From positions 434,001 through 498,000 of the forward strand of contig DDFH01000003.1 in assembly GCA_002337085.1 (NCBI GenBank): a DNA stretch of 64,000 bases, read 5' to 3'. This stretch comes from Hyphomonadaceae bacterium UBA1933. GTDB taxonomy: Bacteria; Pseudomonadota; Alphaproteobacteria; Caulobacterales; Aquidulcibacteraceae. How positions within the stretch are numbered: position 1 is the stretch's first letter; every line of letters starts with the position of its first letter. Shown here piece by piece: positions 8,855 through 19,084 of this stretch. The position numbers and the translations under genes are program-made. Under the pieces are notes generated by a model. It saw nothing but the letters and a program-made list of their open reading frames with translations, searched no databases and was not told the origin of the DNA.

Positions 8855-9872
8855 TGGTTTTTCCCCGATTTTGCGCGATTGTTTGCGCCATTTTTAATGC
8901 GTTTTCAAAGCTGTCAAAGCGCGCAATACCTTTTCCCGCAATGCCAAAGCCCGTGCCATGATCGGGCGAGGTGCGGATGATTGGTAAATTAATGCTGGTA
9001 TTAACCCCACCATGAAAATCAAGTGCCTTGACCGGTATCAAGCCTTGGTCATGATACATCGCAAGGTAAATATCATATTGCGCACGGTTAAAATCGGCAA
9101 AGGCGGTATCGGCGGGCAGGGCATTGGTAATATCTATGCCTTCTGCGCGTAATTCCGCTGCGGCGGGGTTGATAATTTCAACTTCTTCACGTCCAATTGC
9201 CCCATCTTCGCCCGCATGTGGGTTAAGCCCCAAAAGCGCGATTTTCGGGCGTTTAATGCCAAAATCATTCTGCATTGCCTGATTTACATTGCGGGCAAGG
9301 GTTATGATTTTATCTTTGGTAATAAGTTCGGGAACTTTGGTAATCGGCACATGAATGGTTACAAGCGCCACGCGTAAACCATCAACTGAAAGCATCATGA
9401 TGGCTTCGTGGTTTTTATTATAATGTTCACTACATAAATGGGAAATATATTCGGTATGCCCCGGGAATTTAAAACCCGCCGCATACAAAACCGATTTGGC
9501 AATTGGCAGGGTTACAATGCCCGACACATCACCAGAAATTGCCAGTTCTGTGGCCTTTTTAATCGAATTTACGATGATTTCGGCATTATCTGAATTGGGT
9601 ATGCCTGCCTTAAAATCATAAACCTTGCCCGCAATATCCAAAATCGGGAGGGCATTGGTAAACGTATCATGCGCCTGATTGGGGTTTGTAATGTTGGCAA
9701 TCTTGATTTCAAGCCCAAGGTTTTTTGCCGTACGTTCAAAAACTTCTGCTTTGCCAATTATAAAAAAAGTCGGTAAATCAGGCCGCCGTTCAAGCCATGC
9801 TTTTATGGCGATTTCAATACCAACCCCTGATGGATCGCCCATTGAGACCGCCAAAAGCATTATTTCGGGCAT
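8844..9872 (-). CDS. pdxA: 4-hydroxythreonine-4-phosphate dehydrogenase
   Basis: Oxidises 4-phosphohydroxy-L-threonine in pyridoxal phosphate synthesis. It shows the SMGDPSGVGIEI N-terminus, the metal-ligand regions FPGHTEYIS and LNPHAGEDGAIG, and the late AMYHDQGLIPVK motif with its conserved His/Asp. 342 residues. It is the middle gene of the surA-pdxA-rsmA minus-strand run, with a 4-base gap after surA. Confidence 0.96.
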   Translation of the reverse strand: MPEIMLLAVSMGDPSGVGIEIAIKAWLERRPDLPTFFIIGKAEVFERTAKNLGLEIKIANITNPNQAHDTFTNALPILDIAGKVYDFKAGIPNSDNAEIIVNSIKKATELAISGDVSGIVTLPIAKSVLYAAGFKFPGHTEYISHLCSEHYNKNHEAIMMLSVDGLRVALVTIHVPITKVPELITKDKIITLARNVNQAMQNDFGIKRPKIALLGLNPHAGEDGAIGREEVEIINPAAAELRAEGIDITNALPADTAFADFNRAQYDIYLAMYHDQGLIPVKALDFHGGVNTSINLPIIRTSPDHGTGFGIAGKGIARFDSFENALKMAQTIAQNRGKTNAS

Positions 9873-9876
9873 ATTA

Positions 9877-11142
9877 TTACCTTGTTACGATTGCCGCTTC
9901 ACGGCGAAGGTCGCGTAAATAACGGCGTGCAATCAGGCTTAGTTCCTGATCAAACATTGAATCTTCAAGTTGTTGCGCGGTTGGGATATCTTCACCTGTA
10001 ACTTCGCGATTACAAACAACCAAGGCCTCAACATTTGTGCCATTTTCAACGCTATTTGAAACTTTGCCTTCTGGAAGGTTTTCAACCAAATTTTTATATT
10101 CATCGCTTAGGTCATTAAGCGCAACTTTGCCCAATTCATTTACAGTAACACCATTTTTATCGGCAAGTTTTTTAAGGCTATCACAGCCTTTGAATTGGTT
10201 TCTTACTTCATCAATGGCTTTGGCGCCTTTTTTATTGTTATCGGCAATAACAAGTTGGCGTAAATCAAGGTTTAGGGCAACATTGCCACCACTACGTTTA
10301 TTGCGAACTGCAACAATCATATAGCCACCTTGTACCGGAATAGGGTCGGAAACTTGACCAACGGGGATTGTATCAACAATTTTGGCAACTTCGGGACGAA
10401 GCTCACCTTGAACAACCCAGCCCAAATCACCGCCAGTAGCAGCAGAAGGCGAGAATGAGAATTGTTGCGCAACGCGGCCAAAACTTGCACCATTGCGGAT
10501 TTGATCAACCAAAGTTTTGGAGCCAAGACGCGCACGCTCATCTTCATCAGGGCTTGCCACTTCGATGAAGATTTCTGAAACTTGATATTGCGGTTTATAT
10601 GCCGATGCCTGAATGCGTGCCAAAGCGTCATCAAGCTGCTCTTTAGTGATTTTTACGCGTGAAGAATAACGACCGGAAACAATACGTTGCCACAAAACTT
10701 CGGCACGTGTCTTATCACGATAGCTTTGGATTGAAATGCCAGCTTGTCTAAGTTCGTTGAAAAATTGTTCAAGCGTTGCGCCATTCTGCTTTGCCTGATT
10801 GGTAAGGATATGGTCAACCTCGGCATCAGACATAGTAAGTTTAAATTTTTTCGCCTCTTGAATTTGTAGTTTTTCATTTATCAAAGAGTTAAGCGCCTGT
10901 TGCGATGCGGCAATGATTGCATCCTGTGAAGGACTGGCAACACCCGCAGTAATAAGAATAAAACGTGTTCTTTGGCGCAGGTCAAAACTTGTAATCGGCT
11001 CATCATTTACGATGGCTGCAACCCCTTCATTAAGGGTTACGTCTTGTGCATAGGCGTTTTTAAAGGAAATATTTGCACAGCCAGCAATTAAAATTGCCGC
11101 AAGTACACCTTTAAAAATGGTTTTGTTTAATTTTTGCTTCAT
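9877..11142 (-). CDS. surA: Periplasmic chaperone / peptidyl-prolyl isomerase SurA
   Basis: Folds outer-membrane proteins, including the LptD encoded upstream. The start at 11142 (MKQKLNK) has a GGAAGA ribosome-binding site and gives a clear signal peptide ending near AYAQ; the upstream TTG would prefix it needlessly. A SurA N-terminal helical domain (about residues 40-160) precedes one parvulin domain (about 180-290, with GGDLGWV and VQGGYMIV). Only one clear parvulin repeat is visible, as is common in alphaproteobacteria. Confidence 0.9.
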   Translation of the reverse strand: MKQKLNKTIFKGVLAAILIAGCANISFKNAYAQDVTLNEGVAAIVNDEPITSFDLRQRTRFILITAGVASPSQDAIIAASQQALNSLINEKLQIQEAKKFKLTMSDAEVDHILTNQAKQNGATLEQFFNELRQAGISIQSYRDKTRAEVLWQRIVSGRYSSRVKITKEQLDDALARIQASAYKPQYQVSEIFIEVASPDEDERARLGSKTLVDQIRNGASFGRVAQQFSFSPSAATGGDLGWVVQGELRPEVAKIVDTIPVGQVSDPIPVQGGYMIVAVRNKRSGGNVALNLDLRQLVIADNNKKGAKAIDEVRNQFKGCDSLKKLADKNGVTVNELGKVALNDLSDEYKNLVENLPEGKVSNSVENGTNVEALVVCNREVTGEDIPTAQQLEDSMFDQELSLIARRYLRDLRREAAIVTR

Positions 11143-11228
11143 TTTTTCTTCCAAATCCGCCTATTAATAGTGCGCAATTGCCCATGCTTCAACTGGCTTT
11201 AACTGGCAATTGCTGATTTTTAATTTAA

Positions 11229-13598
11229 TCATTCAAAAGGGTCATCATCAATTACACCAAGTGTCTTGAACGCAATCTGAATTTTAAAGTTTTTAGATGG
11301 GGTTACAAAACGGTTTGTTGTATTGATTTCTTCGTAATAAATGCGGACATCAGTACATGCGTCACCAAAAGAAACACCAAAGCGTAATTTCAGATTGGTG
11401 TCATTTTTGAAATCGTGCCAATTATCGGCAAATATTGTGTAATCACCCAATTTATATTGTGCGCTGGTTACAAGTTCGCGGTTCGCCGCAGTAACAGAAT
11501 ATTTCTGTGGTAATTCGTGGTAACGGGTTTGCACGCTTAAATTTTTATATTTCATGCTTGCCGAAACTTCGGTACGAATTAATTCGCCAGTATCGCCATC
11601 AATACGTACATTCCCGCTAAGGGTTATGAATTTCTTGAAATCTATTTCAAGATTTGAAACATAATCCCCATTTTTAGAATCAAGATTGCTTAGGGGGGTA
11701 TATAACGGGTTGTTTTTGTTGCGATATTGTTTGCCAACAAACCAGTTTATTGAATTATTGCTATTATCATAAACCGCTAGATTAACCCCTAATGTGGCGC
11801 TTGCTCCACTGTCATAAATATCATTGATCGCCGAGGCATCATTATAGAAATATGATGAATATGAGTTTTCGTAATTATAGGCATCTTCAATAATTACTTT
11901 ATCACTTTTATCATTTGTGGTGGCGATTCTTAAATTTAATTTTGGTTCAAGAATAATTTTGTAATTTTGGGTATAACGCTGTAAAGGAATGCTAAAATCA
12001 GTGGCGACATTGGCGTTAAAGCGGCTGAAATTACTGGTTCCAACATCGTTACCCAATGAATCGCGGAAGTGATTATAATAAAAATAATCCCCTTTGATTT
12101 CTGCACTTGGCTTTAATAAAAAGCCATTACCGATTATTTTCTGACCACGCCAATTGATCGATGACGATAAGCGACCACTATCAAGCTTGTCATCATTACG
12201 CGCTAAATAAACACCACTGGCATTGGCGCCAATTGTTCCATTAAGGAAATCCGTTTGCCAAGCCTTATGAAGTTCCATATCTGGTAATACTTTTGGCGTG
12301 TTTTTACGAAATGCAAACCCTTGAAGATTTTGGAAGCCAATCCCCATAATGCGGGCGTAAAAATCACTTTCTTTACCTTCGAGATAAAGCTGATTTATAA
12401 GGCTATTACTGGTTATACGTACTGGGCCACGAACCAAACCCTGACCACGGATTGAATAACGGGCAAGGTATAAATCATCCGACGCATTTTCAACACCAAA
12501 ACCCCAGTCCCATACGTCATTAATATTGAATTTTCCGTCCGCAAAAATATGACCACGCCAATCGGTATTGCCAAATTTATCGCCTTCACGGCCAAAGAAT
12601 TTTTCATTGGTAACAGAGCCAGCAATATGAAGATCGCCAGAATAGAATTTGCGGCGGTAATCACCATATATTACTGGGTTAACATATTGCGATATTTGCG
12701 GCGAAATCGTGATGTCAGAATAATCATCGATGACGTAGAGATACGGCTGCTCAACATTATAGCCAAGTCGTGATGAACGACCAGGTTTTGATTGCAAAAA
12801 CCCTGATTGTCGCCCTGCTGTTGGATCACCATGTTTGAAATATGGGGTGTAGAAAACCGGAACGCCTTTAACTTCAAAAACGACGTCTTGATAAGAAATT
12901 TCTTTCCTTTGCGTGTCTTGAATTGCCTTGCGCGCACGAATATTCCATGTTGGTTCTGGTTTTGCTGCGCATACAGGGCAGGCAGTATATTTGACACGTG
13001 AAAGAGAATTTCGGCCACCATCTTCTTTTACTGCTGTTGTTGCGGCAACTATCCCGTCATTGGGGAAGCGGGCGGCAAAATTATTTACCAAACCACTATT
13101 AAGTTGATCGTCAACGGTGATTTCGTCGGCAAAGCTAACGGTGCCATCGGCTTCGATAATTGTTACATTGCCAATCGCGGTAACGATGCCAGTGTCACGA
13201 TTATAAACTAATTTATCGGATAATAGGCGTCTGCCTTTATTTCTTGCTTCAACATGGCCGGTGGCAATGATTTCATTTTGTGTATCACCGGAAACAACCT
13301 CATCGGCAACCAATAAAACCTTATCATCAAGGTTTGATGCGGCGCTTGGTTGATTGGGATGGGTGGTGGCAATTGGTGCATTATTGCTTGGCTTTTGGTT
13401 TTTTTGTTGTTGGTCTTTTGAAAAACTTATGCCGCCACTTTGCCCGACATCCTGATCCTGAATGAAAAATTGAATTCGGCTAAGAATGGCGTCATTGGCA
13501 CTATAATTTTCATGCGCCCGTGCTTGTCCGGCGCTTGCTAATACGGCAAACGAGGCAATAATGAATGCAGGCTGTGAATGATGATAATCAAATTTCAT
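11229..13598 (-). CDS. lptD: LPS-assembly outer-membrane protein LptD
   Basis: Outer-membrane barrel that inserts lipopolysaccharide into the outer leaflet. 789 residues: a signal peptide (to about residue 28, ending QARA), a low-complexity linker, an OstA-type jellyroll region (about 90-200, with VEARNKGRRLLSD and AIGNVTIIEADG), then a long beta-barrel rich in aromatic alternation. CPVCAAKPEPTW carries the N-terminal Cys pair. Its place between lptG and surA is the usual alphaproteobacterial order. No lptE is in the window. Confidence 0.95.
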   Translation of the reverse strand: MKFDYHHSQPAFIIASFAVLASAGQARAHENYSANDAILSRIQFFIQDQDVGQSGGISFSKDQQQKNQKPSNNAPIATTHPNQPSAASNLDDKVLLVADEVVSGDTQNEIIATGHVEARNKGRRLLSDKLVYNRDTGIVTAIGNVTIIEADGTVSFADEITVDDQLNSGLVNNFAARFPNDGIVAATTAVKEDGGRNSLSRVKYTACPVCAAKPEPTWNIRARKAIQDTQRKEISYQDVVFEVKGVPVFYTPYFKHGDPTAGRQSGFLQSKPGRSSRLGYNVEQPYLYVIDDYSDITISPQISQYVNPVIYGDYRRKFYSGDLHIAGSVTNEKFFGREGDKFGNTDWRGHIFADGKFNINDVWDWGFGVENASDDLYLARYSIRGQGLVRGPVRITSNSLINQLYLEGKESDFYARIMGIGFQNLQGFAFRKNTPKVLPDMELHKAWQTDFLNGTIGANASGVYLARNDDKLDSGRLSSSINWRGQKIIGNGFLLKPSAEIKGDYFYYNHFRDSLGNDVGTSNFSRFNANVATDFSIPLQRYTQNYKIILEPKLNLRIATTNDKSDKVIIEDAYNYENSYSSYFYNDASAINDIYDSGASATLGVNLAVYDNSNNSINWFVGKQYRNKNNPLYTPLSNLDSKNGDYVSNLEIDFKKFITLSGNVRIDGDTGELIRTEVSASMKYKNLSVQTRYHELPQKYSVTAANRELVTSAQYKLGDYTIFADNWHDFKNDTNLKLRFGVSFGDACTDVRIYYEEINTTNRFVTPSKNFKIQIAFKTLGVIDDDPFE

Positions 13599-13686
13599 AA
13601 CAGAATCGATTGACCGCCTATTTTTCTAAATAATGTTTTGGATTTTTTGTTCAATAATGTCAAAGCCTATTGTCGGAATATTAAAT

Positions 13687-14793
13687 CTAGGAAACCTGAC
13701 CGTCTTCACGGTAAGAAATTAGTGCAAGCGTAAGCGTCAACGCAAATAGCGGCGGGCATATTGCGGCAATTAAACCAGGAATATTCCCAGAGCTTGCCAT
13801 TAGTCCCGCAACTTCGTTAAAGAAATACATTGAAATGCCGACCGCGATTGCAATCATAACACTTCTGATTTTACCGCCAGAACGATCAAGGCCAATACTC
13901 ATGATAGCGGCAAATAAAACCATCGCCAAAATATTAATGGGTAACATCAACAAGCGATAAAAGCGTAGCCAATATTTCTCTGGCGAACCACCATTTTGCT
14001 TTGCCAGATGAGCCTCTGCTGGAAGTTCCCAAAGCGGAACGATGCGTGGTTCACGTGTGCCCTCTATTGATGAAGTATCCGAAAGCCCCATTTGAATTAT
14101 TGGTTTAAATTCAGATTGTGCGCCAGTAGAGGTAACATAGGCATCACTTATACTTAATTGTTTGTTTTTTCTTATTGCCAATTTTGCATCAATTGTCTTT
14201 TGCAAATCAAGACCAGTTTTATCATAAACATAAATTGTTGCATTGCTTATGGCAAAGCTATTTTGGGTGACTGCATCTTTACTGTCACCATAAATAATTA
14301 ATTGCCCTTCGGATGAGGGAAGTGTGACCCATAATGATTGCGTTGACTTTGAAGCATCAGCGATTTGGACAATTGATGAAAGCCTGTCTTTTTCCGCTTC
14401 ATATTGATCATTTAGTTTGGCAGAAATTGGGTCAATAAAAAATGTTACCGCAACCCCAATAAAAACTGCAAGCCAACCCAATGGGGCAAGAAAGCGCCAT
14501 GCCGAAACGCCCGCAGCCCGCATCGCCGTAATTTCTGAGCGGCGTGACAAGCCAGTAAAGCTAAGCAAAGTTCCAACCAATGCCGTGATTGGGATTGATT
14601 GTTCCGTAAGACCGGGAAGGCGCATAAGAGTGAATTTCAGGGCGGTGAAAAAATTCGCATTCTGTATGCCGGCAACGGCGCGCGATTGTTCCACCAAATC
14701 AACCATTATCACACTTGCCGAGACGCCAAGAAAGGCAATTATCATTCCGGAAAGTGATTTTAGGAAAATATATTTATTTAAACGGTGCAGCAT
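13687..14793 (-). CDS. lptG: LPS export permease LptG
   Basis: Inner-membrane half of the LptB2FG transporter that extracts LPS for the Lpt bridge. A YjgP/YjgQ-family protein of 368 residues: helices at about 15-35, 55-75 and 100-120, a periplasmic jellyroll domain of about 150 residues, and three C-terminal helices. It starts four bases after lptF stops, so the pair is one transcript. Called LptG rather than LptF from order and its MLHRLNKYIFL start. Confidence 0.93.
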   Translation of the reverse strand: MLHRLNKYIFLKSLSGMIIAFLGVSASVIMVDLVEQSRAVAGIQNANFFTALKFTLMRLPGLTEQSIPITALVGTLLSFTGLSRRSEITAMRAAGVSAWRFLAPLGWLAVFIGVAVTFFIDPISAKLNDQYEAEKDRLSSIVQIADASKSTQSLWVTLPSSEGQLIIYGDSKDAVTQNSFAISNATIYVYDKTGLDLQKTIDAKLAIRKNKQLSISDAYVTSTGAQSEFKPIIQMGLSDTSSIEGTREPRIVPLWELPAEAHLAKQNGGSPEKYWLRFYRLLMLPINILAMVLFAAIMSIGLDRSGGKIRSVMIAIAVGISMYFFNEVAGLMASSGNIPGLIAAICPPLFALTLTLALISYREDGQVS

Positions 14794-14797
14794 GTAA

Positions 14798-15964
14798 TCA
14801 CACTAATTCCATCAAATCGGATGATTTTTGGTTTTTGCTTTTGCCACTATTAATGCCGCCGCCGGAAATTAATAGGTAATTCCAATTTTTAAATATCCCA
14901 AGTTTAAACATTATGAATAAAGATACGCCAATTGGGATTATATATTGGATAATGTTCAAAGAAGATTGTTTTTCTATTATTCCCTCAAGACCAGATTGTG
15001 TCAAAAGCATTGCTAATGCTGCCGCCGAAGTTTTGGCGATATGGATACTTTGCCCACGGCGTGAGAAGCCAGTCCCAAAAATTGCAAAAAACCCTAAAAG
15101 TGCGGTAGCAATAGAATAAAACGGTGCCGAGAAACGGTGATGTGCCTCTACCAATAATGCACCTTTGTGAGCCCTGTCCCAATTGTGGGTCATGTCTGGC
15201 GTGAACAAATCGGTTGTGAAGCGGTCGGATGGTTTATAAAACAAATCTTTTTCGTCTGAATTAAAGCCATCAAGCGTAATTACATATTGTGAAAAGCCAT
15301 AAAGAATTGGTGCACCACTTTCATCGCGGGCATGGATTGAACCATTATTTAATGACATTGCTGGCGTGCCATTAATTTTAACAATCCCGCCAGAATTTGC
15401 CGAATAAGTAACAGATTTGTCTTTATTGCGTGTATCGGCAATCAAAATCCCGCGCAAAGCACCATCTTGATCAATTTTTCTGGTATAAATGGTGACGCCT
15501 TTAACGCTTTCACGAAATTGCCCTTCTTTGACAAGCGTGGTGGCAATATCGGAACGAATTGCAAAAAGCTTTTCACGCATAAGGCGGTATGTATAGGGCT
15601 GGACATAGACCCCAATCATAAGGACAAATAATGCGACAACTGATGCAAGCCTAACCAGTGGTTCGGCAATTTTCCAAACGCTCATTCCGCTGGCAAAGGC
15701 GACCACAAGTTCATTTTCTGAATAAAGGCGACCATAAACCAAGATTGCCGACGCAAATAATGCAACTGGTGCAACAACCGCCATAAATTGCGGTGTCGAA
15801 AGAATAGATATTGAAAGAATCGTAAACGGGCTTTGCCCACGTTCAACAATCAAATCCAATTGTGTCAATGATTGTGTTATCAACGCAAGCAGCGATAAAC
15901 CAATGGTTATCGCCAAAAATGGGCCTATAAGCAAACCTAATATATATTTTTGTATTTTTAGCAT
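14798..15964 (-). CDS. lptF: LPS export permease LptF
   Basis: Second membrane subunit of the LPS extractor, 388 residues with the same 3+3 helix plan around a periplasmic domain. The N-terminus MLKIQKYILGLLIGPF and the GRLYSENELV segment (coupling-helix region contacting LptB) are typical. First gene of lptF-lptG-lptD-surA-pdxA-rsmA. The 208-base gap up to pepA is the divergent promoter region; no other feature is evident there. Confidence 0.93.
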   Translation of the reverse strand: MLKIQKYILGLLIGPFLAITIGLSLLALITQSLTQLDLIVERGQSPFTILSISILSTPQFMAVVAPVALFASAILVYGRLYSENELVVAFASGMSVWKIAEPLVRLASVVALFVLMIGVYVQPYTYRLMREKLFAIRSDIATTLVKEGQFRESVKGVTIYTRKIDQDGALRGILIADTRNKDKSVTYSANSGGIVKINGTPAMSLNNGSIHARDESGAPILYGFSQYVITLDGFNSDEKDLFYKPSDRFTTDLFTPDMTHNWDRAHKGALLVEAHHRFSAPFYSIATALLGFFAIFGTGFSRRGQSIHIAKTSAAALAMLLTQSGLEGIIEKQSSLNIIQYIIPIGVSLFIMFKLGIFKNWNYLLISGGGINSGKSKNQKSSDLMELV

Positions 15965-16172
15965 TTGCTTATAAATAACTCTCTAAAAACAAGTACGCAA
16001 ATTTCCTAATATGTGTGATTGAGGTGTAACGCAAGGGATAAGATGGTGGCGTATCAGACAAAAGCGGGCTAATGTGACCAAAAAACCATTGCTCTAAATT
16101 ATTACTAACCAAATATATGACTTTTAATGATTTAAATTTATTGGGCAATGATTCAAAATACTGGAGAAAATC

Positions 16173-17585
16173 GTGAATATTAATTTTAAAAAGAATGACG
16201 ATTGCAAATTAATTATCAAATTCGCCTTTAAAAATGACGCTATCTCGCCAATTCTTGCTTTGCAGGGTTTTGATGGCTCAGCGTCACAAACCGCAACCGA
16301 AACAATTGACGGGAAACTAAATATCGTTGTTGGCGTAGGCGAAAAAGACAGCCTTAGCCTTGAAACATTTGAAAAAGCAGTTGCAACCGGTGTAAAGGCG
16401 GCTTCTTCACTTGGACAAGCCAGTGCGCAAATTCTCGTAAGCTCAATTGCTGGTGACGCACAATATTCTGCCCATGCTGGTCTTGCGGCACTTATGGCAT
16501 CTTATAAATTTGACACCTATAAAACTGCACCAAAAACCAAAACTGAATTATCAGAAATTTTTGTCGATGGTGACGGGCAAGCAAATTTTACCGAATTAAA
16601 AGCGCTTTATGACGGTATCGCCTTTGGCCGTGATTTAATGAACGAACCGCCAAATGTTCTAAACACCGCCGAATTTGCTAAACGCCTTGTTGAATTAAAG
16701 TCTCTTGGGGTTGAAGTTACCGTGCTTGGTGAAAAAGAAATGGAAGCACTTGGCATGGGCTCATTCCTTGGCGTGGGGCAGGGGTCAACTTCTGAAAGCC
16801 GTGTTGTGGTTATGAATTACAAAGGCGGTGGTGATGACGCACCATTGGCATTGGTTGGCAAAGGTCTTTGCTTTGATTCCGGTGGTATTTCTATCAAGCC
16901 ATCTGGTGGCATGGAAGAAATGAAAGGTGATATGGGCGGTGCGGCTGCTGTATCGGGTGCAATGAAGGCAATCGCGGGGCGCAAAGCCAAGGCGAATGTG
17001 GTTGGTCTTGTTGGTCTTGCCGAAAATATGCCGGATGGTAATGCACAGCGTCCGGGTGATATTGTTAAATCAATGTCTGGTAAAACCATTGAGGTTTTAA
17101 ATACCGATGCAGAAGGTCGCCTTGTTTTATGCGATGTTCTAACCTATGCACAGCAAACCTTTAAACCAAAATATGTGATTGATTTGGCGACTTTGACTGG
17201 TGCGATTTTGATTGCGCTTGGTCATGATTATGCGGGTCTATTCTCAAATAGCGATGATTTATCTGGCAAAATCACTGCTGCGGGTGAAAATTGTGGTGAA
17301 AAAGTATGGCGTTTGCCGCTTGGTGCGTCTTATGACAAATTGCTTGATTCCAAAATTGCGGATGTGAAAAACGTCAATCGTTCTGGCCCTGGTTCTCCTG
17401 CGGGTTCAATCACTGCGGCACAATTCCTTCAAAGATTTATTGAAGAAGGCACACAATGGGCGCATATTGATATTGCCGGAACCGCATGGAAAAATGGCAA
17501 TGAAGATCCACGCGAACCGTCATGGGCAACTGGCTTTGGTGTTCGTCTGCTTGATACATTGGTTCGGGAATCATTTGAGAAATAA
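16173..17585 (+). CDS. pepA: Cytosol leucyl aminopeptidase
   Basis: M17 metallo-aminopeptidase removing N-terminal residues from peptides in the cytoplasm, probably hexameric with two metals. The metal/active-site signature NTDAEGRLVLCD and the upstream GKGLCFDSGGISIKP (Lys and Asp ligands) are intact. Begins at GTG with a GGAGA ribosome-binding site. 470 residues. Followed after 3 bases by holC, a conserved pairing in alphaproteobacteria. Confidence 0.96.
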   Translation: MNINFKKNDDCKLIIKFAFKNDAISPILALQGFDGSASQTATETIDGKLNIVVGVGEKDSLSLETFEKAVATGVKAASSLGQASAQILVSSIAGDAQYSAHAGLAALMASYKFDTYKTAPKTKTELSEIFVDGDGQANFTELKALYDGIAFGRDLMNEPPNVLNTAEFAKRLVELKSLGVEVTVLGEKEMEALGMGSFLGVGQGSTSESRVVVMNYKGGGDDAPLALVGKGLCFDSGGISIKPSGGMEEMKGDMGGAAAVSGAMKAIAGRKAKANVVGLVGLAENMPDGNAQRPGDIVKSMSGKTIEVLNTDAEGRLVLCDVLTYAQQTFKPKYVIDLATLTGAILIALGHDYAGLFSNSDDLSGKITAAGENCGEKVWRLPLGASYDKLLDSKIADVKNVNRSGPGSPAGSITAAQFLQRFIEEGTQWAHIDIAGTAWKNGNEDPREPSWATGFGVRLLDTLVRESFEK

Positions 17586-17588
17586 TCC

Positions 17589-18056
17589 ATGCAATATTGG
17601 TTTTATCATCTTGAAAAAACCTCAACAGTGGCGGCACTTGTGCCGCTGCTGGAGCGGTGTTTGAAAAACGATTGGACGTGTCTTATTCGCGCCCAAAACC
17701 CTGAAACGCTTGTCGCACTTGATAAAGAATTATGGACTTTTCAAGAACGCTCATGGCTGCCGCACGCGATTGAGGGGGCGGAAGGGGTTGAACCATCCGA
17801 ACAACCAATTCTTTTGACCACAAGCCTTGAAAATAATAATTTTGCCCAAGCCGTTTTTCTACTTGAAGATGCGCCGCTCGGTGATATAGATAGTGGTGAT
17901 ATAGATGGAATAGAACGCGCATTTTATTTAATTGATGGGCAAGATTCGGAAAAAGTCACCGCAGCCCGCAAAACCTATAAAGCCGCCAAAGATGCAGGGT
18001 TTGAACTATCCTATTGGCAACAAAGCGAAGGTGGTAAATGGGAGATGAAGGGGTAA
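17589..18056 (+). CDS. holC: DNA polymerase III chi subunit
   Basis: Clamp-loader accessory subunit that links the replicase to SSB. 155 residues with the family start YWFYHLEKTSTVAALVPLLE and the aromatic WTFQERSWLPH. It follows pepA as in related genomes. An internal near-duplication, GDIDSGDIDG, at about residues 98-107 looks like a recent short tandem repeat. The 3' end overlaps the next gene. Confidence 0.88.
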   Translation: MQYWFYHLEKTSTVAALVPLLERCLKNDWTCLIRAQNPETLVALDKELWTFQERSWLPHAIEGAEGVEPSEQPILLTTSLENNNFAQAVFLLEDAPLGDIDSGDIDGIERAFYLIDGQDSEKVTAARKTYKAAKDAGFELSYWQQSEGGKWEMKG

Positions 18057-18409
18057 AAACAGGCAAATATCTTATAAAAATGTCAAGCTTTGTTTTGGCG
18101 ATAATGGTCTCTGCTTCTTCTTTTGTTTTTATTGGCTTTGAATTAGATACTTTATTTTCCCGACCTGTATATAATGTTGTTATAGACCCGATTGAGCCAG
18201 TATATTTAACCAATGAATGTGATGCCCAATTTTATCGTTCGCTTGTCGGTATGAAGGCTGATGCGCCTTATATTCTGGAAAATTACCATGGAGTGGTTTT
18301 TATTGATCCATCAAGGGAAAAATATCTTTATGATAGTAATTCCTACAAAGCTATTATCATAGTTAAAAAAGATAATGACGGAATTATAAGGGAGATTTTG
18401 TGTAAATAG
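18038..18409 (+). CDS. Hypothetical membrane-anchored protein
   Basis: About 123 residues, overlapping the end of holC by 19 bases in another frame. The start at 18038 has AGGTGG upstream; a later ATG at 18080 is the alternative. One transmembrane helix (about residues 16-36) is followed by a periplasmic domain with two Cys. No family recognised. The overlap suggests coupled translation with holC but no shared function is evident. Confidence 0.5.
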   Translation: MGDEGVKTGKYLIKMSSFVLAIMVSASSFVFIGFELDTLFSRPVYNVVIDPIEPVYLTNECDAQFYRSLVGMKADAPYILENYHGVVFIDPSREKYLYDSNSYKAIIIVKKDNDGIIREILCK

Positions 18410-18560
18410 ACGCGAGGCGGGGGAAGAAGTGTCTAATGATGAAAAAATGGCAAGATTGCCAAAGTTTATTGCTATTAGTGACGTTGTTTGCACCCGCTAA
18501 TATTGCTCATTCCGTCTAAAGAAGCTAAAGAGCCGCCATATTTAATTTGGAGTTTTCAAA

Positions 18561-18983
18561 ATGGCTTTAGAGCGTACTTTTTCAATCATTAAACCAGATG
18601 CAACCAACCGTAACCTTACTGGTGCTGTAAACGCACTTATCGAAGCAGCGGGCCTTCGTATTGTTGCGCAAAAACGCATTAAAATGACCACCGAACAAGC
18701 CGAAACTTTCTATGCAGTGCATAGCGCGCGTCCTTTCTTTGGTGAATTGGTTGAATTTATGACATCTGCGCCAGTTGTTGTTCAAGTTCTTGAAGGCGAA
18801 GACGCTGTTGCAAAATATCGCGAAGTTATGGGCGCAACCAACCCTGAAAATGCTGCCGAAGGCACAATCCGCAAAACTTTCGCACTTTCTATGGGCGAAA
18901 ACTCTGCACACGGTTCAGACAGCGTTGAAAATGCGGCTATCGAAATCGCGCAATTCTTTGCAGGTAACGAAATCGTAGGCTAA
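18561..18983 (+). CDS. ndk: Nucleoside-diphosphate kinase
   Basis: Transfers gamma-phosphate between nucleoside triphosphates and diphosphates. 140 residues with ERTFSIIKPDA at the start, MMGATNPE-like VMGATNPENA, and the phospho-His in ENSAHGSDS. A strong ribosome-binding site (GGAG) precedes the ATG. The 151 bases upstream show no other gene; a rho-independent terminator follows. Confidence 0.98.
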   Translation: MALERTFSIIKPDATNRNLTGAVNALIEAAGLRIVAQKRIKMTTEQAETFYAVHSARPFFGELVEFMTSAPVVVQVLEGEDAVAKYREVMGATNPENAAEGTIRKTFALSMGENSAHGSDSVENAAIEIAQFFAGNEIVG

Positions 18984-19035
18984 TACTTGCTGTCATCCCG
19001 TACTTGTTGCGGGATCTTTTCGCTGGATTATAAAC

Positions 19036-19066
19036 AAAAGCCCCCGAATTTCGGGGGCTTTTTTTA
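19036..19066 (+). terminator. Rho-independent terminator after ndk
   Basis: A GC stem, AAAGCCCCCGAA/TTCGGGGGCTTT, runs straight into a T tract. It lies between ndk and the convergent OmpA-type gene, and its flanking A and T runs would let it work in both directions. Just upstream (about 19004-19020) is a second imperfect palindrome, CCCGTACTTGTTGCGGG, of the dispersed kind common in alphaproteobacteria. Confidence 0.9.
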
Positions 19067-19084
19067 TTGTCTAAATTTCGTGAA